Shown here: positions 1 through 7,706 of the stretch, one piece after another | How positions within the stretch are numbered: position 1 is the stretch's first letter | Layout: each line of letters starts with the position of its first letter | Assembly (NCBI GenBank): GCA_903912795.1 | Contig: CAIWIS010000204.1 | Location: forward strand, 1-12,154 | Reading direction: 5' to 3' | DNA length: 12,154 bases | Source of the DNA: an uncultured Bacteroidales bacterium | GTDB lineage: Bacteria; Bacteroidota; Bacteroidia; Bacteroidales; Paludibacteraceae | Position numbers and translations under genes: made by a program | The notes under the pieces: generated by a model | Told to the model about the DNA's origin: nothing | The model's input: the letters and a program-made list of their open reading frames with translations, nothing else | Databases searched by the model: none

Positions 1-209
1 TAAATTGAATAATATGTGAATATTTATTTAATAATTGGACGCCAAAAGTAATACTATTTTTTGAAACAAAAAATGTTCAATCATACTTTATTCTAAATGT
101 AACATTGTTATTGTTTAGATTGTTTCATTTTGCAAATAAATTATTGTATATTGCAACCAAATCGCTAAATAAAACGTTATAGCAATTATAATTTTGTAAA
201 AAAATTTTT
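1..209. other. AT-rich region upstream of the ABC exporter pair; no gene seen
   Basis: I see no coding frame here. A short perfect inverted repeat, ATTTTTTG-AAA-CAAAAAAT, lies at 56-74. Two weak promoter candidates exist. TAATTTTG at 189-196 matches the TAnnTTTG box but leaves only 13 bases before the start codon and has no TTTG at the usual distance. A TTTG at 60-63, followed after 20 bases by TACTTTAT at 84-91, has the right spacing but a poor downstream box. One of these may drive the exporter genes, but the sequence does not decide which. Confidence 0.4.
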
Positions 210-1952
210 ATGTCGGATAAAAAAGCACGAAACAACAAGCCCAAAGGACCAAGTATATTTGGAGTATTAAAACCCTATAAACTAATTATTTTTGGTTTAA
301 TTTTGGCTGCACTTCTGAGTAATGCAGTCAACCTTTTTATTCCAAAAATTATTTCGCATAGTATCGACGACTTTACAAAAGGCACATTCTCATTGCAAAC
401 AGTTATTTTAGAATTTCTGATTGCTTCACTAGTTATTTTTATATTTACATTTTTTCAAGGAATATTGCAAACCTATGCATCTGAGCGTGTTGCGCGTGAT
501 TTACGAACACAATTAACCGATAAAATTTCACGGCAAAGTTTCGCATTTATTCGTGAATCGAATCCTTCGAAACTACTTACAAACCTAACTTCAGATATTG
601 ATTCTATAAAAATGTTTGTATCGATGGCGGTTGTAATGCTTGCCTCGTCGGTATTTGTAATTATTGGTGCAAGTGTTTTACTATTATCAATTAATTGGAA
701 ATTGGCCTTGAATGTATTGGTAATTATTCCAGTTATTATTGGTGCTTTTGGTGTGGTTTTTGGTAAATTGAGTGTGCTTTTCAAAAAAAGCCGCGAAATG
801 GTTGACCGCCTAAATAAAGTTATTAACGAAAGTATTATTGGAGCTGCTTTGGTACGTGTGTTGAATGCTCAAATTACTGAGTTTAATAAATTTATGGAAG
901 CCAATACTACGGCACGCAACCTTAGCTTATCTATCCTTAAACTTTTTGCAACATTAATTCCCATTGTGGTATTTGTAGGCAATATGGCTTCGCTTGCAAT
1001 TTTGGCCTTGGGTGGACATTTTGTAATCAATGGATCCATGTCATTGGGCGATTTTGCAGCATTTAGTTCGTATCTTGTTTTGCTTATATTCCCTATTATG
1101 GTTATTGGTTTTATAAGTAATTTTATAGCGCAAGCTTCGGTAGCGTATGCTCGTGTAAGCGAAGTGCTCAATGCGCCTGAAACCAGTGATTCTGGTACAG
1201 TTGGGAAACAACTTTCAGGCAAAATTGAACTAAAAAATGTATTTGTAAAATTTGATGAAAAACCAGTGCTGAAAGACATTTCATTTGTAATAAGGCCAGG
1301 CACTCAAACAGCTATTTTAGGCCCGACTGCTGCCGGAAAAACACAATTGCTTTATTTGCTAACGGGTTTGTTAAAGCCTGACAGTGGTCAAATTTTGTTC
1401 GACGATATTGATTTAAATGAGTATAACAAAGAGAGTTTTCAGCATCAAATTGGATTTGTTTTTCAGGATAGCGTGGTTTTTAGTTTAAGCCTACGCGAGA
1501 ATATTGCTTTTAACGAAAAGGTAACCGATGAAAATATGCAAAAAGCAATTGAAACTGCCGAATTGCATGATTTTATAGCCACTTTGCCTCTTGGACTCGA
1601 AACAATTATCAGTGAGCGAGGTACTAGCCTATCGGGGGGTCAGAAACAACGCATTATGTTGGCACGCGCTTTGGCCATGAATCCCAAAATACTATTGCTC
1701 GATGACTTTACAGCTCGTATTGATAAGCAAACAGAACAAAATATTTTGGATAACATAAAACGTAATTATCCCAACATAACTTTGCTCTCAATTACTCAAA
1801 AAATAGCTTCGGTACAAGATTACGAACAAATATTATTAATTGAAGAAGGTGAAATTTTGGCTACTGGTACGCATAATCATCTGATGGAAATAAGTCCTGA
1901 ATACGTTCAAATATATAACTCTCAACGCAGTACAAATCATTATGAGCTATAA
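210..1952 (+). CDS. ABC exporter half-transporter with a degenerate ATP site (heterodimer subunit A)
   Basis: This 580-residue protein has the standard half-exporter layout: a six-helix type-IV exporter membrane domain (about residues 20-310) followed by one nucleotide-binding domain (about 338-575). Visible motifs are Walker A GPTAAGKT (371-378), Q-loop Q419, a perfect LSGGQ signature (474-478) and Walker B ending in D498. Two catalytic positions deviate. D499 replaces the usual glutamate, and Q530 (in ITQK) replaces the switch histidine. These are the changes found in the degenerate half of heterodimeric exporters such as TM287 of TM287/288. The gene overlaps the next ABC gene by 11 bases, so the two are probably translated together and form one inner-membrane pump. 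The substrate cannot be read from sequence; drugs, lipids or peptides are all possible. The start has no Shine-Dalgarno, but the N-terminus is of normal length for the family. Confidence 0.93.
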   Translation: MSDKKARNNKPKGPSIFGVLKPYKLIIFGLILAALLSNAVNLFIPKIISHSIDDFTKGTFSLQTVILEFLIASLVIFIFTFFQGILQTYASERVARDLRTQLTDKISRQSFAFIRESNPSKLLTNLTSDIDSIKMFVSMAVVMLASSVFVIIGASVLLLSINWKLALNVLVIIPVIIGAFGVVFGKLSVLFKKSREMVDRLNKVINESIIGAALVRVLNAQITEFNKFMEANTTARNLSLSILKLFATLIPIVVFVGNMASLAILALGGHFVINGSMSLGDFAAFSSYLVLLIFPIMVIGFISNFIAQASVAYARVSEVLNAPETSDSGTVGKQLSGKIELKNVFVKFDEKPVLKDISFVIRPGTQTAILGPTAAGKTQLLYLLTGLLKPDSGQILFDDIDLNEYNKESFQHQIGFVFQDSVVFSLSLRENIAFNEKVTDENMQKAIETAELHDFIATLPLGLETIISERGTSLSGGQKQRIMLARALAMNPKILLLDDFTARIDKQTEQNILDNIKRNYPNITLLSITQKIASVQDYEQILLIEEGEILATGTHNHLMEISPEYVQIYNSQRSTNHYEL

Positions 1953-3714
1953 TCTTAATACTAAATACGACGGAGAAAAGTCAACTCCAACTAAAATAAC
2001 AACAAAAGTTATTTTAAGCAGGTTAATGACGCTTGTGGGTCAGGAACGAAACAATTTATACATTGCCATTGTATTTATTTTTATAAATTCAGGGTTAAAT
2101 CTTATTGCACCTTATTTGATGGGAACGGCAGTAGATAAATATATTGTAACTAATAACTACGATGGTCTGGTGAGAATTTCAATTATTTTGCTGGGCGTTT
2201 TTTTACTTGCTCTTGTAAGCGGTTATACGCAAGCTCAACTTATGGGTCGCGTAGGTCAACGTATGATGTACAATTTGCGCAATAATGTATTCAGTAAATT
2301 GCAAGATTTACCCATTAGTTTTTTTACCGAAAATAAATCGGGTGATCTCATATCTCGTATTAATAACGATACTGATAAAATAAATCAATTTTTCTCACAG
2401 TCGCTTGTACAGTTTATGAGCAGTATTTTTACCATGATAGGTGCTGGTATTTTTCTTATTACCATCGATGCTAAGTTAGCTTTAGCGGCACTTACGCCTG
2501 CTCTGTTACTGTTGTTTTTTACGCGTGCTTTATCGCCTTGGGTTAAAAAGCAAAATGCACAAAATATGAAAAGCACAGGTAGTTTAAGTGCCGAAATACA
2601 AGAAAGTTTGGATAATTTCAAAGTTATTGTTGCGTTCAATCGAAGAGACTATTTTCGCAAAAAATTTGATGATGCAAATGTCGAAAACTACAAAACTGCT
2701 GTAAAAGCGGGCATTGCTAATAATATTTTCACACCAGTTTTTGGCATTTCGTCTAATCTAGGTCAACTTATTGTGCTTGCTTTTGGTATTTATCTTATCA
2801 CTATCGGACAATTCTCGGTGGGTTTGCTTATCAGTTTTTTGGCTTATATTGCTCAGTTTTACAATCCACTCCGACAGATTGCAGCGCTATGGGCAAGTTT
2901 TCAAGTAGCCTTGGCTGGTTGGGAACGTATTTCGCAAATCATGACACAAGAAAATAATTTAAAGCTTGTTCCCGATAAAGCGGATTTAAAAAATCCGTTT
3001 TTAATTTCATTCCAAAATGTTACATTTTCATATATTGCTGATAAAGAGATTTTAAGCAATGTGAGTTTTGATTTGGAACGTGGCAAAATCTATGCTTTTG
3101 TTGGACCTACAGGTGGTGGTAAAACTACTACAGCTTCATTAATTGCACGTCTTTACGACCCTACAGATGGAAAAGTTCTTTTATATGGAAAAGATATTAG
3201 ATCTTATAATTCATCAGATCGAACAGCTAAAATTGGTTTTATACTTCAAGAGCCATTTTTGTTTACTGGTTCAATTCGCGACAATATTTTATACGGAAAT
3301 GCTTGTTTTATTAATTTGACAGATGAAGAATTATTAAATGAACTCAAAGAAGTTAACTTGGATGGTTTGCTCGAACGTTTTGAAGGTGGATTAAATGCCG
3401 AAATTAAAGCCTCAGGCGAAGGGCTTAGCTTAGGTCAGAAGCAAATTATTGCTTTTATGCGCGCTGTAATCCGTAGGCCAGATTTGTTAATTCTCGACGA
3501 AGCAACAGCTAATATCGATACAGTTACAGAACAATTGCTCGAAGATATTCTGCGTAAATTACCAAAATCAGCTACACGTATTGTCATAGCTCATCGCCTC
3601 AATACAATAGAAAATGCCGACGAAATTTATTTTGTAAACGCTGGTACTGTTACTAAAGCAGGTTCAATGCAGGATGCTGTAGATTTGTTATTGCAACGCA
3701 AACGTCAAAGCTAA
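1942..3714 (+). CDS. ABC exporter half-transporter with intact catalytic residues (heterodimer subunit B)
   Basis: This 590-residue protein is the second half of the exporter. A membrane domain (about residues 35-325) is followed by a nucleotide-binding domain (about 355-585). Walker A is GPTGGGKT (388-395), the Q-loop residue is Q436, Walker B ends D519-E520 with the catalytic glutamate present, and the switch histidine is H551 (IAHR). The signature is LSLGQ (495-499) instead of LSGGQ. This complements the upstream gene. Its Walker A, glutamate and histidine would pair with the perfect LSGGQ of subunit A to give one working ATP site. Its altered signature would face the degenerate half-site of subunit A. 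The ATG lies inside the end of the upstream gene (ATGAGCTATAA, 1942-1952), which suggests translational coupling. Length and domain order are normal. The substrate is unknown. Confidence 0.93.
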   Translation: MSYNLNTKYDGEKSTPTKITTKVILSRLMTLVGQERNNLYIAIVFIFINSGLNLIAPYLMGTAVDKYIVTNNYDGLVRISIILLGVFLLALVSGYTQAQLMGRVGQRMMYNLRNNVFSKLQDLPISFFTENKSGDLISRINNDTDKINQFFSQSLVQFMSSIFTMIGAGIFLITIDAKLALAALTPALLLLFFTRALSPWVKKQNAQNMKSTGSLSAEIQESLDNFKVIVAFNRRDYFRKKFDDANVENYKTAVKAGIANNIFTPVFGISSNLGQLIVLAFGIYLITIGQFSVGLLISFLAYIAQFYNPLRQIAALWASFQVALAGWERISQIMTQENNLKLVPDKADLKNPFLISFQNVTFSYIADKEILSNVSFDLERGKIYAFVGPTGGGKTTTASLIARLYDPTDGKVLLYGKDIRSYNSSDRTAKIGFILQEPFLFTGSIRDNILYGNACFINLTDEELLNELKEVNLDGLLERFEGGLNAEIKASGEGLSLGQKQIIAFMRAVIRRPDLLILDEATANIDTVTEQLLEDILRKLPKSATRIVIAHRLNTIENADEIYFVNAGTVTKAGSMQDAVDLLLQRKRQS

Positions 3715-3734
3715 ATATTTTTTTTGAGTGATTT

Positions 3735-4526
3735 TTAACTTGTTAAATGGCTAATATCTTGTGAGTTGAGTATAGCTTTAGCCGATTCGTATCCTAAATC
3801 AAAAATTTCTCTGCCTTTTTCTATGTCAAACATGTCATAATGTCCCATGTCAATGGGTTCAATTAATAAATCACAAAGCTCCTTGTCGTGCAAAATATTG
3901 GCTTTAAACATAAAATGATAGGTTCGCTGAGCTACATTTAAAATTGAAAGTTTGTAATCGTCGGCTACCAATGGACTTGCATTGATTCCAATTAAATAAT
4001 TGCAATATGGCCGAATGGTTGTTACCGGAAAGTTTTTGAGAACTCCTCCATCCACATAATTTATGCCTTTAATTTTTTTTGGAATAAACAATACGGGTAC
4101 GCTACAAGATGCTACCAGAGGATGAATTAAGATCCCTTTCGAAAATTCAACACTCATTCCTTTGTCTAAATTGGTGGCAACTATATGAATGGGTATATTT
4201 AATTGTTCAAAAGTTTTAGATCGTAGTGTTTTAGCCATAAAACGTTCAAAGGATTTAATGCTAAAAATACCTCCATTAGGCAATTGTAATTGAGTCATTT
4301 TCCGAAAGCTAACATCTTCGAACAATGATGCAATTTCATTAGGTGTATAACCATCGGCATATAGTGCTGCAACAACTGCACCAGCACTTACTCCCGAAAT
4401 TACATCGGGTTTAATTCCAACTTCTTCGAGTGCTTTCAATACACCGGCATGGCAAAGTCCTTTTATGCCACCACCACTAAGTGTAATTCCAATTTTGTAT
4501 GGTTTATTTCCCGTTTCAGTAATCAT
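3735..4526 (-). CDS. Patatin-like phospholipase (RssA/YlbK-type, single domain)
   Basis: This 263-residue protein is a compact bacterial patatin-family serine hydrolase, expected to release fatty acids from lipids with a Ser-Asp dyad. The glycine-rich oxyanion loop GGGIKG is at 18-23. The nucleophile elbow GVSAG is at 45-49 with Ser47, and the DGG motif holding the catalytic aspartate is at D159-G161, so the dyad is complete. There is no signal peptide or membrane anchor, so it should be cytoplasmic. Its length matches the small RssA-like group, without the C-terminal domains of larger patatins. It converges on the ABC pair with only 20 bases between the stops, and diverges from the helicase. 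The natural substrate cannot be inferred. No nucleotide cyclase lies nearby, so it is unlikely to be a CBASS effector. Confidence 0.9.
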   Translation of the reverse strand: MITETGNKPYKIGITLSGGGIKGLCHAGVLKALEEVGIKPDVISGVSAGAVVAALYADGYTPNEIASLFEDVSFRKMTQLQLPNGGIFSIKSFERFMAKTLRSKTFEQLNIPIHIVATNLDKGMSVEFSKGILIHPLVASCSVPVLFIPKKIKGINYVDGGVLKNFPVTTIRPYCNYLIGINASPLVADDYKLSILNVAQRTYHFMFKANILHDKELCDLLIEPIDMGHYDMFDIEKGREIFDLGYESAKAILNSQDISHLTS

Positions 4527-4556
4527 TTATTTTTACTTATGATGTTTATTGATGTG

Positions 4557-4591
4557 CAAATATAAGTAAGAAATATGAGTAAATTAACAAA
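4557..4591 (-). promoter_or_regulatory. Candidate Bacteroidota-type promoter for the patatin gene
   Basis: On the minus strand a perfect TAnnTTTG box (TATATTTG) lies at 4557-4564. A TTTG lies 23 bases upstream of it at 4588-4591, slightly more than the usual 19-21. Transcription would start near 4550, giving a leader of about 24 bases before the ATG at 4526. The -7 box is convincing and the upstream box less so. Confidence 0.5.
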
Positions 4592-4627
4592 ATTATTATT
4601 TTATTTTTTCAAACAAAAAATAATTTT

Positions 4628-4635
4628 TATCTTTA
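4628..4635 (+). promoter_or_regulatory. Weak candidate -7 box for the helicase gene
   Basis: TATCTTTA matches seven of the eight positions of TATCTTTG, a common form of the Bacteroidota -7 box. It would give a leader of about 50 bases. The expected upstream TTTG is missing; only a T-run is present about 20 bases away. This is the best candidate in the 168-bp divergent region on this strand, but it is not strong. Confidence 0.3.
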
Positions 4636-4694
4636 CATTTTATTCTGTTTTCTAAAGCTGAAACTAAATCATTTTTATAACGCTGTTTAATAAT

Positions 4695-7172
4695 ATGAAC
4701 GATTTATCTCCCTTTTATCATTTTGCACGTGAGTTTGCACTGTCTACTAACCGTAGTATTTTTCTGACTGGAAAAGCAGGAACAGGAAAAACAACTTTCC
4801 TCCGTAAACTTAAATCTGAAACCAAAAAGCAAATGGCAGTTGTTGCTCCTACTGGCGTAGCGGCTATTAATGCAGGTGGTACTACCATGCATTCATTTTT
4901 TCAATTGCCATTCACACCTTTTATACCTACTGTTCAGGGTCGAAAGGAATTAATCGAAAAAACAAAAATGGTTGGTTATCGCCGCAAGGTAATTCAAGAA
5001 TTGGAATTGCTTGTAATCGACGAAATAAGCATGGTACGTGCCGATGTGCTCGATGCTGTTGATACTATTCTACGCCATTTCCGATACAAACACAACGAAG
5101 CTTTTGGTGGTGTACAAGTCATTTTTATTGGCGATATGTTTCAACTTTCGCCAGTTGCTATCGAAGAAGAATGGCGTATTCTTTCGCCCTATTACAAAAG
5201 CCCATATTTCTTTCATAGTCAGGTGATTAATCAGCAACAGCCGGTATATATTGAGTTCGATAAAATATTCCGACAAACCAACAAAGATTTTATAAGTGTT
5301 CTGAATCAGGTGCGCAATAACTGCCTTACACCTGATGGTCTTGCTTTGTTACAAAGCCGATACAATCCTGTTTTTGTGCCTTCGAACGACGATACATATA
5401 TCACGCTTACAACACATAATTACAAAGCCGACAAAATAAATGCAGAGGAATTAGCCAAGATTAGCGGAAAATCGCGCACTTTTGTTGCCGAAATTAAAGG
5501 CGATTTTCCTGAAAAAAGTTATCCTACCGACAAAAATCTTGTGCTTAAAATTGGTGCTAAGGTAATGTTTAATAAAAATGATAACGAAACTGTTCGTCGG
5601 TTTTATAATGGTAAAATTGGTGTTATTCAGGATTTTACCGATGAAGTAATCATTGTAAAATGCCCTGACGATGATGAACCAATTGAACTTGGCAAAATGA
5701 TGTGGGAAAATATTCGTTATTCGACCAATGAAGTTACACGGCAGATTGAGGAAGATATGTTGGGCACTTTTGTGCAGTATCCATTGCGTTTAGCATGGGC
5801 TATTACTATTCATAAAAGTCAAGGTTTAACATTCGAAAAAGCAATAATCGATGCCGGTGATGCTTTTGCTTCAGGTCAGGGTTATGTGGCTTTGAGTAGA
5901 TGTAGGTCGCTCGAAGGTATGGTTTTGCGAAGTAAAATTAATCCCTATAGCATCGAAAACGATACCGAAATTGTAGAACACGAAAAGTCGAAGCAGGCCA
6001 TTGAGGAGCTGGAAAAACAGTTAAATGAATCACGAAATCAATTTCGAGCCTATACATTAAGTCAGTTATTCGATTTCAGAACTGCGTTAGGTCATACATC
6101 ACGTATCATACGTGATGTTGAAAATGTAGCTAGTTCTTTTAACGATGATACTATGCCATACCTGAAAAATATATTAATGCAACTGCAACAAATTCAAGAG
6201 GTTGCTGATAAATTTCAGGTGCAACTAAATCGTATTTTTCAAGCTATAGAAGTGAACGAAGAATATTTGGCTGAACGATTACAAGCTGCCACCTTGTTTT
6301 TTTTCGAAAAAATTGATTATTTACTTGAAACTTTACGTCAATCGCCAGCAAGTACCGATAGCCGTGATAATGCACGTGATTATAACGATCAGTTACGTGT
6401 AAATTTTGCATTCATAGCACAGAAAAAGCATGTGTTTAATGGTTTGAAAAGTCCGTTTAGTGTAGAAAACTATTTTTCCATAAAAAACACATTCCTTCTT
6501 CCTGATTTTGAGGTTAATGCCTATACAAAAACGGGCAAATCGAAGTCGATTGTTTCTAAAAATCCATCGCTTTATTACGAATTACTAACACTACGTAACG
6601 AAATATGTGAACCTCGAAATTTGCCAATATACATTGTGGCAGGAAGCGATACTTTGTTGGAAATGGCTGAATTTTTACCACTTACAAGTGCCGATTTACT
6701 TAAGATTAAAGGCTTTGGACCTGCAAAGGTTGAGAAATATGGTCCTCTTTTTCTTGAGATTATTCAAAAGTATTGCAATGCGAATAATTTAAGTTCGAAT
6801 ATACGCGAAAAGATTGAAACCAAAAGTTCTAAAAAAGAAAAATCACCTGCCGAAGTAAAAGAAAAAAAGCAAAAAGGTGATTCGCATCGTGCTACTTACG
6901 AACTATTTAAAGCAGGTAAAACTATTCACGAAATAGCTGCGGAGCGTAGTTTAGCACTTTCCACCGTTTGCTCACACTTGGGTAGGTTTATTGCATTAGG
7001 AAATTTGAATATTAATCAGTTTATCACCAAAGATAAACGTGAAAAGGCCATGAAGATTATGGAAACTGCCGACGAAGGTTCCGTATATCAAACGCTAGGA
7101 GGTGTGTTGGATGCCGTGGAAACAAACTTTTTTTTGGCATGGTTAAGAGCACAAAAATCAAATCAAAAATAA
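4695..7172 (+). CDS. Pif1/RecD-like SF1B DNA helicase with C-terminal HRDC and helix-turn-helix domains
   Basis: This is an 825-residue ATP-dependent DNA helicase of the Pif1 group. Visible motifs are Walker A GKAGTGKT (26-33), PTG (52-54), the DEIS box (109-112), GDMFQL (146-151), FRQ (192-194), HKSQGLTF (373-380) and YVALSR (397-402). A less conserved, partly coiled-coil-like stretch covers about 425-560. Around 625-695 is an HRDC-like domain with a helix-hairpin-helix-like IKGFGPAKVEKYG (671-683). A lysine-rich linker (about 709-727) leads to a C-terminal helix-turn-helix (about 728-785) like the one at the end of many RecQ proteins. Pif1 enzymes unwind 5'-to-3' and resolve R-loops, G-quadruplexes and stalled forks. 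HRDC and HTH parts usually help bind DNA. The protein is cytoplasmic and monocistronic by context. The helicase call is very sure; the biological role is inferred. Confidence 0.92.
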   Translation: MNDLSPFYHFAREFALSTNRSIFLTGKAGTGKTTFLRKLKSETKKQMAVVAPTGVAAINAGGTTMHSFFQLPFTPFIPTVQGRKELIEKTKMVGYRRKVIQELELLVIDEISMVRADVLDAVDTILRHFRYKHNEAFGGVQVIFIGDMFQLSPVAIEEEWRILSPYYKSPYFFHSQVINQQQPVYIEFDKIFRQTNKDFISVLNQVRNNCLTPDGLALLQSRYNPVFVPSNDDTYITLTTHNYKADKINAEELAKISGKSRTFVAEIKGDFPEKSYPTDKNLVLKIGAKVMFNKNDNETVRRFYNGKIGVIQDFTDEVIIVKCPDDDEPIELGKMMWENIRYSTNEVTRQIEEDMLGTFVQYPLRLAWAITIHKSQGLTFEKAIIDAGDAFASGQGYVALSRCRSLEGMVLRSKINPYSIENDTEIVEHEKSKQAIEELEKQLNESRNQFRAYTLSQLFDFRTALGHTSRIIRDVENVASSFNDDTMPYLKNILMQLQQIQEVADKFQVQLNRIFQAIEVNEEYLAERLQAATLFFFEKIDYLLETLRQSPASTDSRDNARDYNDQLRVNFAFIAQKKHVFNGLKSPFSVENYFSIKNTFLLPDFEVNAYTKTGKSKSIVSKNPSLYYELLTLRNEICEPRNLPIYIVAGSDTLLEMAEFLPLTSADLLKIKGFGPAKVEKYGPLFLEIIQKYCNANNLSSNIREKIETKSSKKEKSPAEVKEKKQKGDSHRATYELFKAGKTIHEIAAERSLALSTVCSHLGRFIALGNLNINQFITKDKREKAMKIMETADEGSVYQTLGGVLDAVETNFFLAWLRAQKSNQK

Positions 7173-7477
7173 ACACTTTTATCAAAATCAAGAAAAACCA
7201 TTCAGCAAAATTGCTTAAATGAGTCGTGTTTTTTCCAATTTTGTGTAGTAAAAAATTCAGTTTTATGCTAATAGCAATCCAATTTACAAAATAATACTGT
7301 TAAATAAATTTAATTTGAATTGCTTTGTCAATTTTGTTTTGGTTTTTAAAAGGTCAAAACTCCTCCACAATCAGATTTGAACACTATTCTATTTAGTAAA
7401 TCATATTTCATTAGCAATGTTATTTTGAAATTTTTATTACTTCGATTTCGAGTAATCGCATGTATCTAATTTGAAAT

Positions 7478-7526
7478 CAGTGTTATAAAGTAAATTCAAT
7501 TACCAAATTCCCAATTTTTAACACTG
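7478..7526. repeat. 8-bp perfect inverted repeat with a 33-base spacer
   Basis: CAGTGTTA at 7478-7485 is the exact reverse complement of TAACACTG at 7519-7526. After one mismatch, three more A-T pairs could extend the stem inward. It lies about 100 bases upstream of the candidate promoter of the first response regulator. It could be a regulator-binding dyad or a hairpin in a helicase 3' transcript. By rough estimate, an AT-rich region of this size could yield such a pair by chance. Confidence 0.4.
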
Positions 7527-7585
7527 TAAATCAAAGATTTGTAGCAATAATTACAATCATATTATAATATTATGACAACAATAAT

Positions 7586-7619
7586 TTTGTAGAAACAATC
7601 AAAATTAAATGTACATTTG
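7586..7619 (+). promoter_or_regulatory. Candidate promoter for the first response regulator
   Basis: TTTG at 7586-7589 is followed after 22 bases by TACATTTG at 7612-7619, a perfect TAnnTTTG box. Transcription would begin near 7626, leaving a leader of about 80 bases. A second box-like TAATTTTG overlaps at 7582-7589 but has no partner at the right distance. Confidence 0.45.
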
Positions 7620-7652
7620 AAACCATAAAACGTAGCGATTAAAGTTGCCATC

Positions 7653-7696
7653 GTTAAGATGTTCGAAGTTCCTTAACCAATAGAAACGAACTTAAT
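7653..7696 (+). repeat. Overlapping inverted repeats in the leader of the first response regulator
   Basis: GTTAAG (7653-7658) can pair with CTTAAC (7672-7677) or with CTTAAT (7691-7696, through a G-U pair). AAGTTC (7666-7671) can pair with GAACTT (7688-7693). The arms overlap, so these pairings would exclude each other in RNA. The palindrome TTCGAA (7662-7667) lies near the centre of the first dyad. Either a DNA operator or a small folding leader is possible. The arms are short, so chance cannot be ruled out. Confidence 0.3.
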
Positions 7697-7706
7697 CATG
7701 TAATTT

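Larger units (their letters stand above)
7173..7706. other. 534-bp gene-free region between the helicase and the first response regulator
   Basis: I find no credible coding frame, tRNA or mobile-element end here. A possible weak terminator for the helicase lies at about 7192-7235: an A-rich arm, an inner GCAA/TTGC hairpin, then a run of six T. An 8-bp perfect inverted repeat spans 7478-7526. A candidate promoter lies at 7586-7619. Close to the regulator start are overlapping short inverted repeats (7653-7696) and two tiny reading frames, a five-codon one at 7659-7676 and a bare ATG-TAA at 7698-7703. The stretch is long for such a compact region, so it may hold regulatory sites or an untranslated RNA. 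Confidence 0.55.

Noticed and set aside
869..1303. Open frame of 144 codons on the minus strand inside the first ABC gene
   Set aside because: It lies wholly antisense to a gene with clear conserved motifs, has no recognisable domain, and is best explained as a shadow frame. The same holds for the other shorter antisense frames in the ABC, helicase and regulator genes.
3715..3740. T-run and TTTAAC-TT-GTTAAA between the convergent ABC and patatin genes as a terminator
   Set aside because: The stem is only 6 bp with a 2-base loop, it includes patatin codons, and no stable hairpin precedes the T-run.
3735..7172. Patatin plus helicase as a defence system (for example a CBASS-like effector pair)
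   Set aside because: No CD-NTase cyclase, ubiquitin-like accessory, TIR, reverse transcriptase or nuclease gene is present. The two genes are divergent, not an operon, and the patatin is the small RssA type.
7173..7706. A degraded gene or small protein in the long gap
   Set aside because: I could not find a frame with convincing length or composition. Only frames of a few codons occur, so no pseudogene call is supported.
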